Below are positions 13,905 through 14,193 of a stretch of DNA of 14,193 nt, one piece after another. The stretch's first letter is position 1. Every line of letters starts with the position of its first letter. The notes under the pieces were generated by a model. It made no database searches. It had not been told where the DNA came from and saw only the letters and a program-made list of their open reading frames with translations. The stretch covers positions 1-14,193 of the forward strand of contig JBIKLX010000073.1 of assembly GCA_044359565.1 (NCBI GenBank), written 5' to 3'. The stretch is from VFMC01 sp044359565. GTDB lineage: Bacteria; Actinomycetota; Acidimicrobiia; Acidimicrobiales; Ilumatobacteraceae. The translations under genes and the position numbers were made by a program.

Positions 13905-14193
13905 GTGCGTTTTCTGATCGTCACCTGCGCCCACCACGGCGAGGATGCCCGCATCGTGCACCGTCAGGCGCGCAGTCTGCTGGCGGCGGGGCATCACGTC
14001 ACACTCGTGTCGCCGGCCCCCGGGCGCACCGATGTCGATCCGCCCGGGCTGGTGCGCGTGGCGATCCCGCGCGCCGAGGGCCGGCGCCGGCTGCATGCGT
14101 GGCGGGCGGCGCGGGCGGCGGTGCGGGCCCGGGTGGGCGAGGCCGATCTGCTGCTGTTCCACGATCCCGAGTTGGTGGTGGCGCTGGCCCGTC
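13905..14193 (+). CDS. Glycosyltransferase, GT4-like N-terminal part (3' end outside window)
   Basis: The frame opens at GTG 13905 and is still open at the window edge, giving 96 residues. The start, V-R-F-L-I-V-T-C-A-H-H-G-E-D-A-R-I, then A-R-S-L-L-A-A-G-H-H-V-T-L-V, is the first beta-alpha-beta unit of a GT-B Rossmann domain. A-D-L-L-L-F-H-D-P-E-L near residues 81-91 matches the conserved H-D-P-E/H-N stretch where GT4 enzymes describe the acceptor site. The catalytic donor half lies outside. It begins 28 bases after the CWB2 gene on the same strand, so it may be co-transcribed with the sigma/CWB2 pair, and it shows that the polysaccharide locus continues beyond that pair. No clear Shine-Dalgarno is seen. 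Family assignment is fairly safe; function beyond sugar transfer is not. Confidence 0.7.
   Translation, partial: MRFLIVTCAHHGEDARIVHRQARSLLAAGHHVTLVSPAPGRTDVDPPGLVRVAIPRAEGRRRLHAWRAARAAVRARVGEADLLLFHDPELVVALAR

Noticed and set aside
10466..13954. A 1162-codon open frame on the reverse strand opposite the sigma and CWB2 genes
   Set aside because: It is a GC-rich shadow: its product is an Arg/Ala/Gly/His-rich string with no recognisable domain, while the forward strand has sigma motifs, a signal peptide and CWB2 repeats.

Overview
The window is dense, very GC-rich coding sequence with GTG and TTG starts, four-base stop/start overlaps and V-P-P-T-T linkers. With cell-wall-binding repeats, it suggests a high-GC actinobacterium. 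An Acidimicrobiia (Ilumatobacter-like) source is a guess from protein style only, as there is no rRNA or other marker. It holds twelve protein genes, the first and last cut by the window edges. No gene-free stretch exceeds about 160 bases, and I see no tRNA, rRNA, CRISPR array or insertion sequence.

Bases 1-9735 are a surface-polysaccharide locus of the Wzx/Wzy type. A tightly overlapping forward operon (1-5283) encodes the end of a GT-A-like glycosyltransferase, an O-antigen-ligase/polymerase-like membrane protein, a polyprenyl-phosphate sugar-1-phosphate transferase that would start the lipid-linked unit, an ExoA-like GT2 and a polyprenol-phosphate-type GT2 with C-terminal membrane helices. 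A reverse GT4 gene (5290-6429) faces it. A forward GMA12/MNN10-like glycosyltransferase (6468-7298) diverges from that GT4 gene and converges on a reverse two-gene unit: a second GT4 and a Wzx-type flippase (9735-7328). Together these can start, extend, flip and polymerise a repeat unit. No Wzz/Wzc length regulator or export protein lies in the window. The two convergent junctions carry hairpins that overlap both stop codons.

Bases 9736-13876 differ in character. A 161-bp divergent promoter region with a perfect 10-bp inverted repeat leads to an ECF-type sigma factor. Its C-terminus continues through a membrane segment and a Pro/Thr-rich linker into a predicted outer beta domain. Its stop overlaps, by GTGA, the start of a secreted protein with three cell-wall-binding-2 (CWB2) repeats and an unrecognised C-terminal part. 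The two proteins end in regions of similar pattern. I propose, as inference, a one-protein transmembrane sigma switch co-made with a wall protein that may bind the polysaccharide encoded next door. A further glycosyltransferase gene starts at 13905 and runs off the end, so the sigma/CWB2 pair sits inside the polysaccharide locus.
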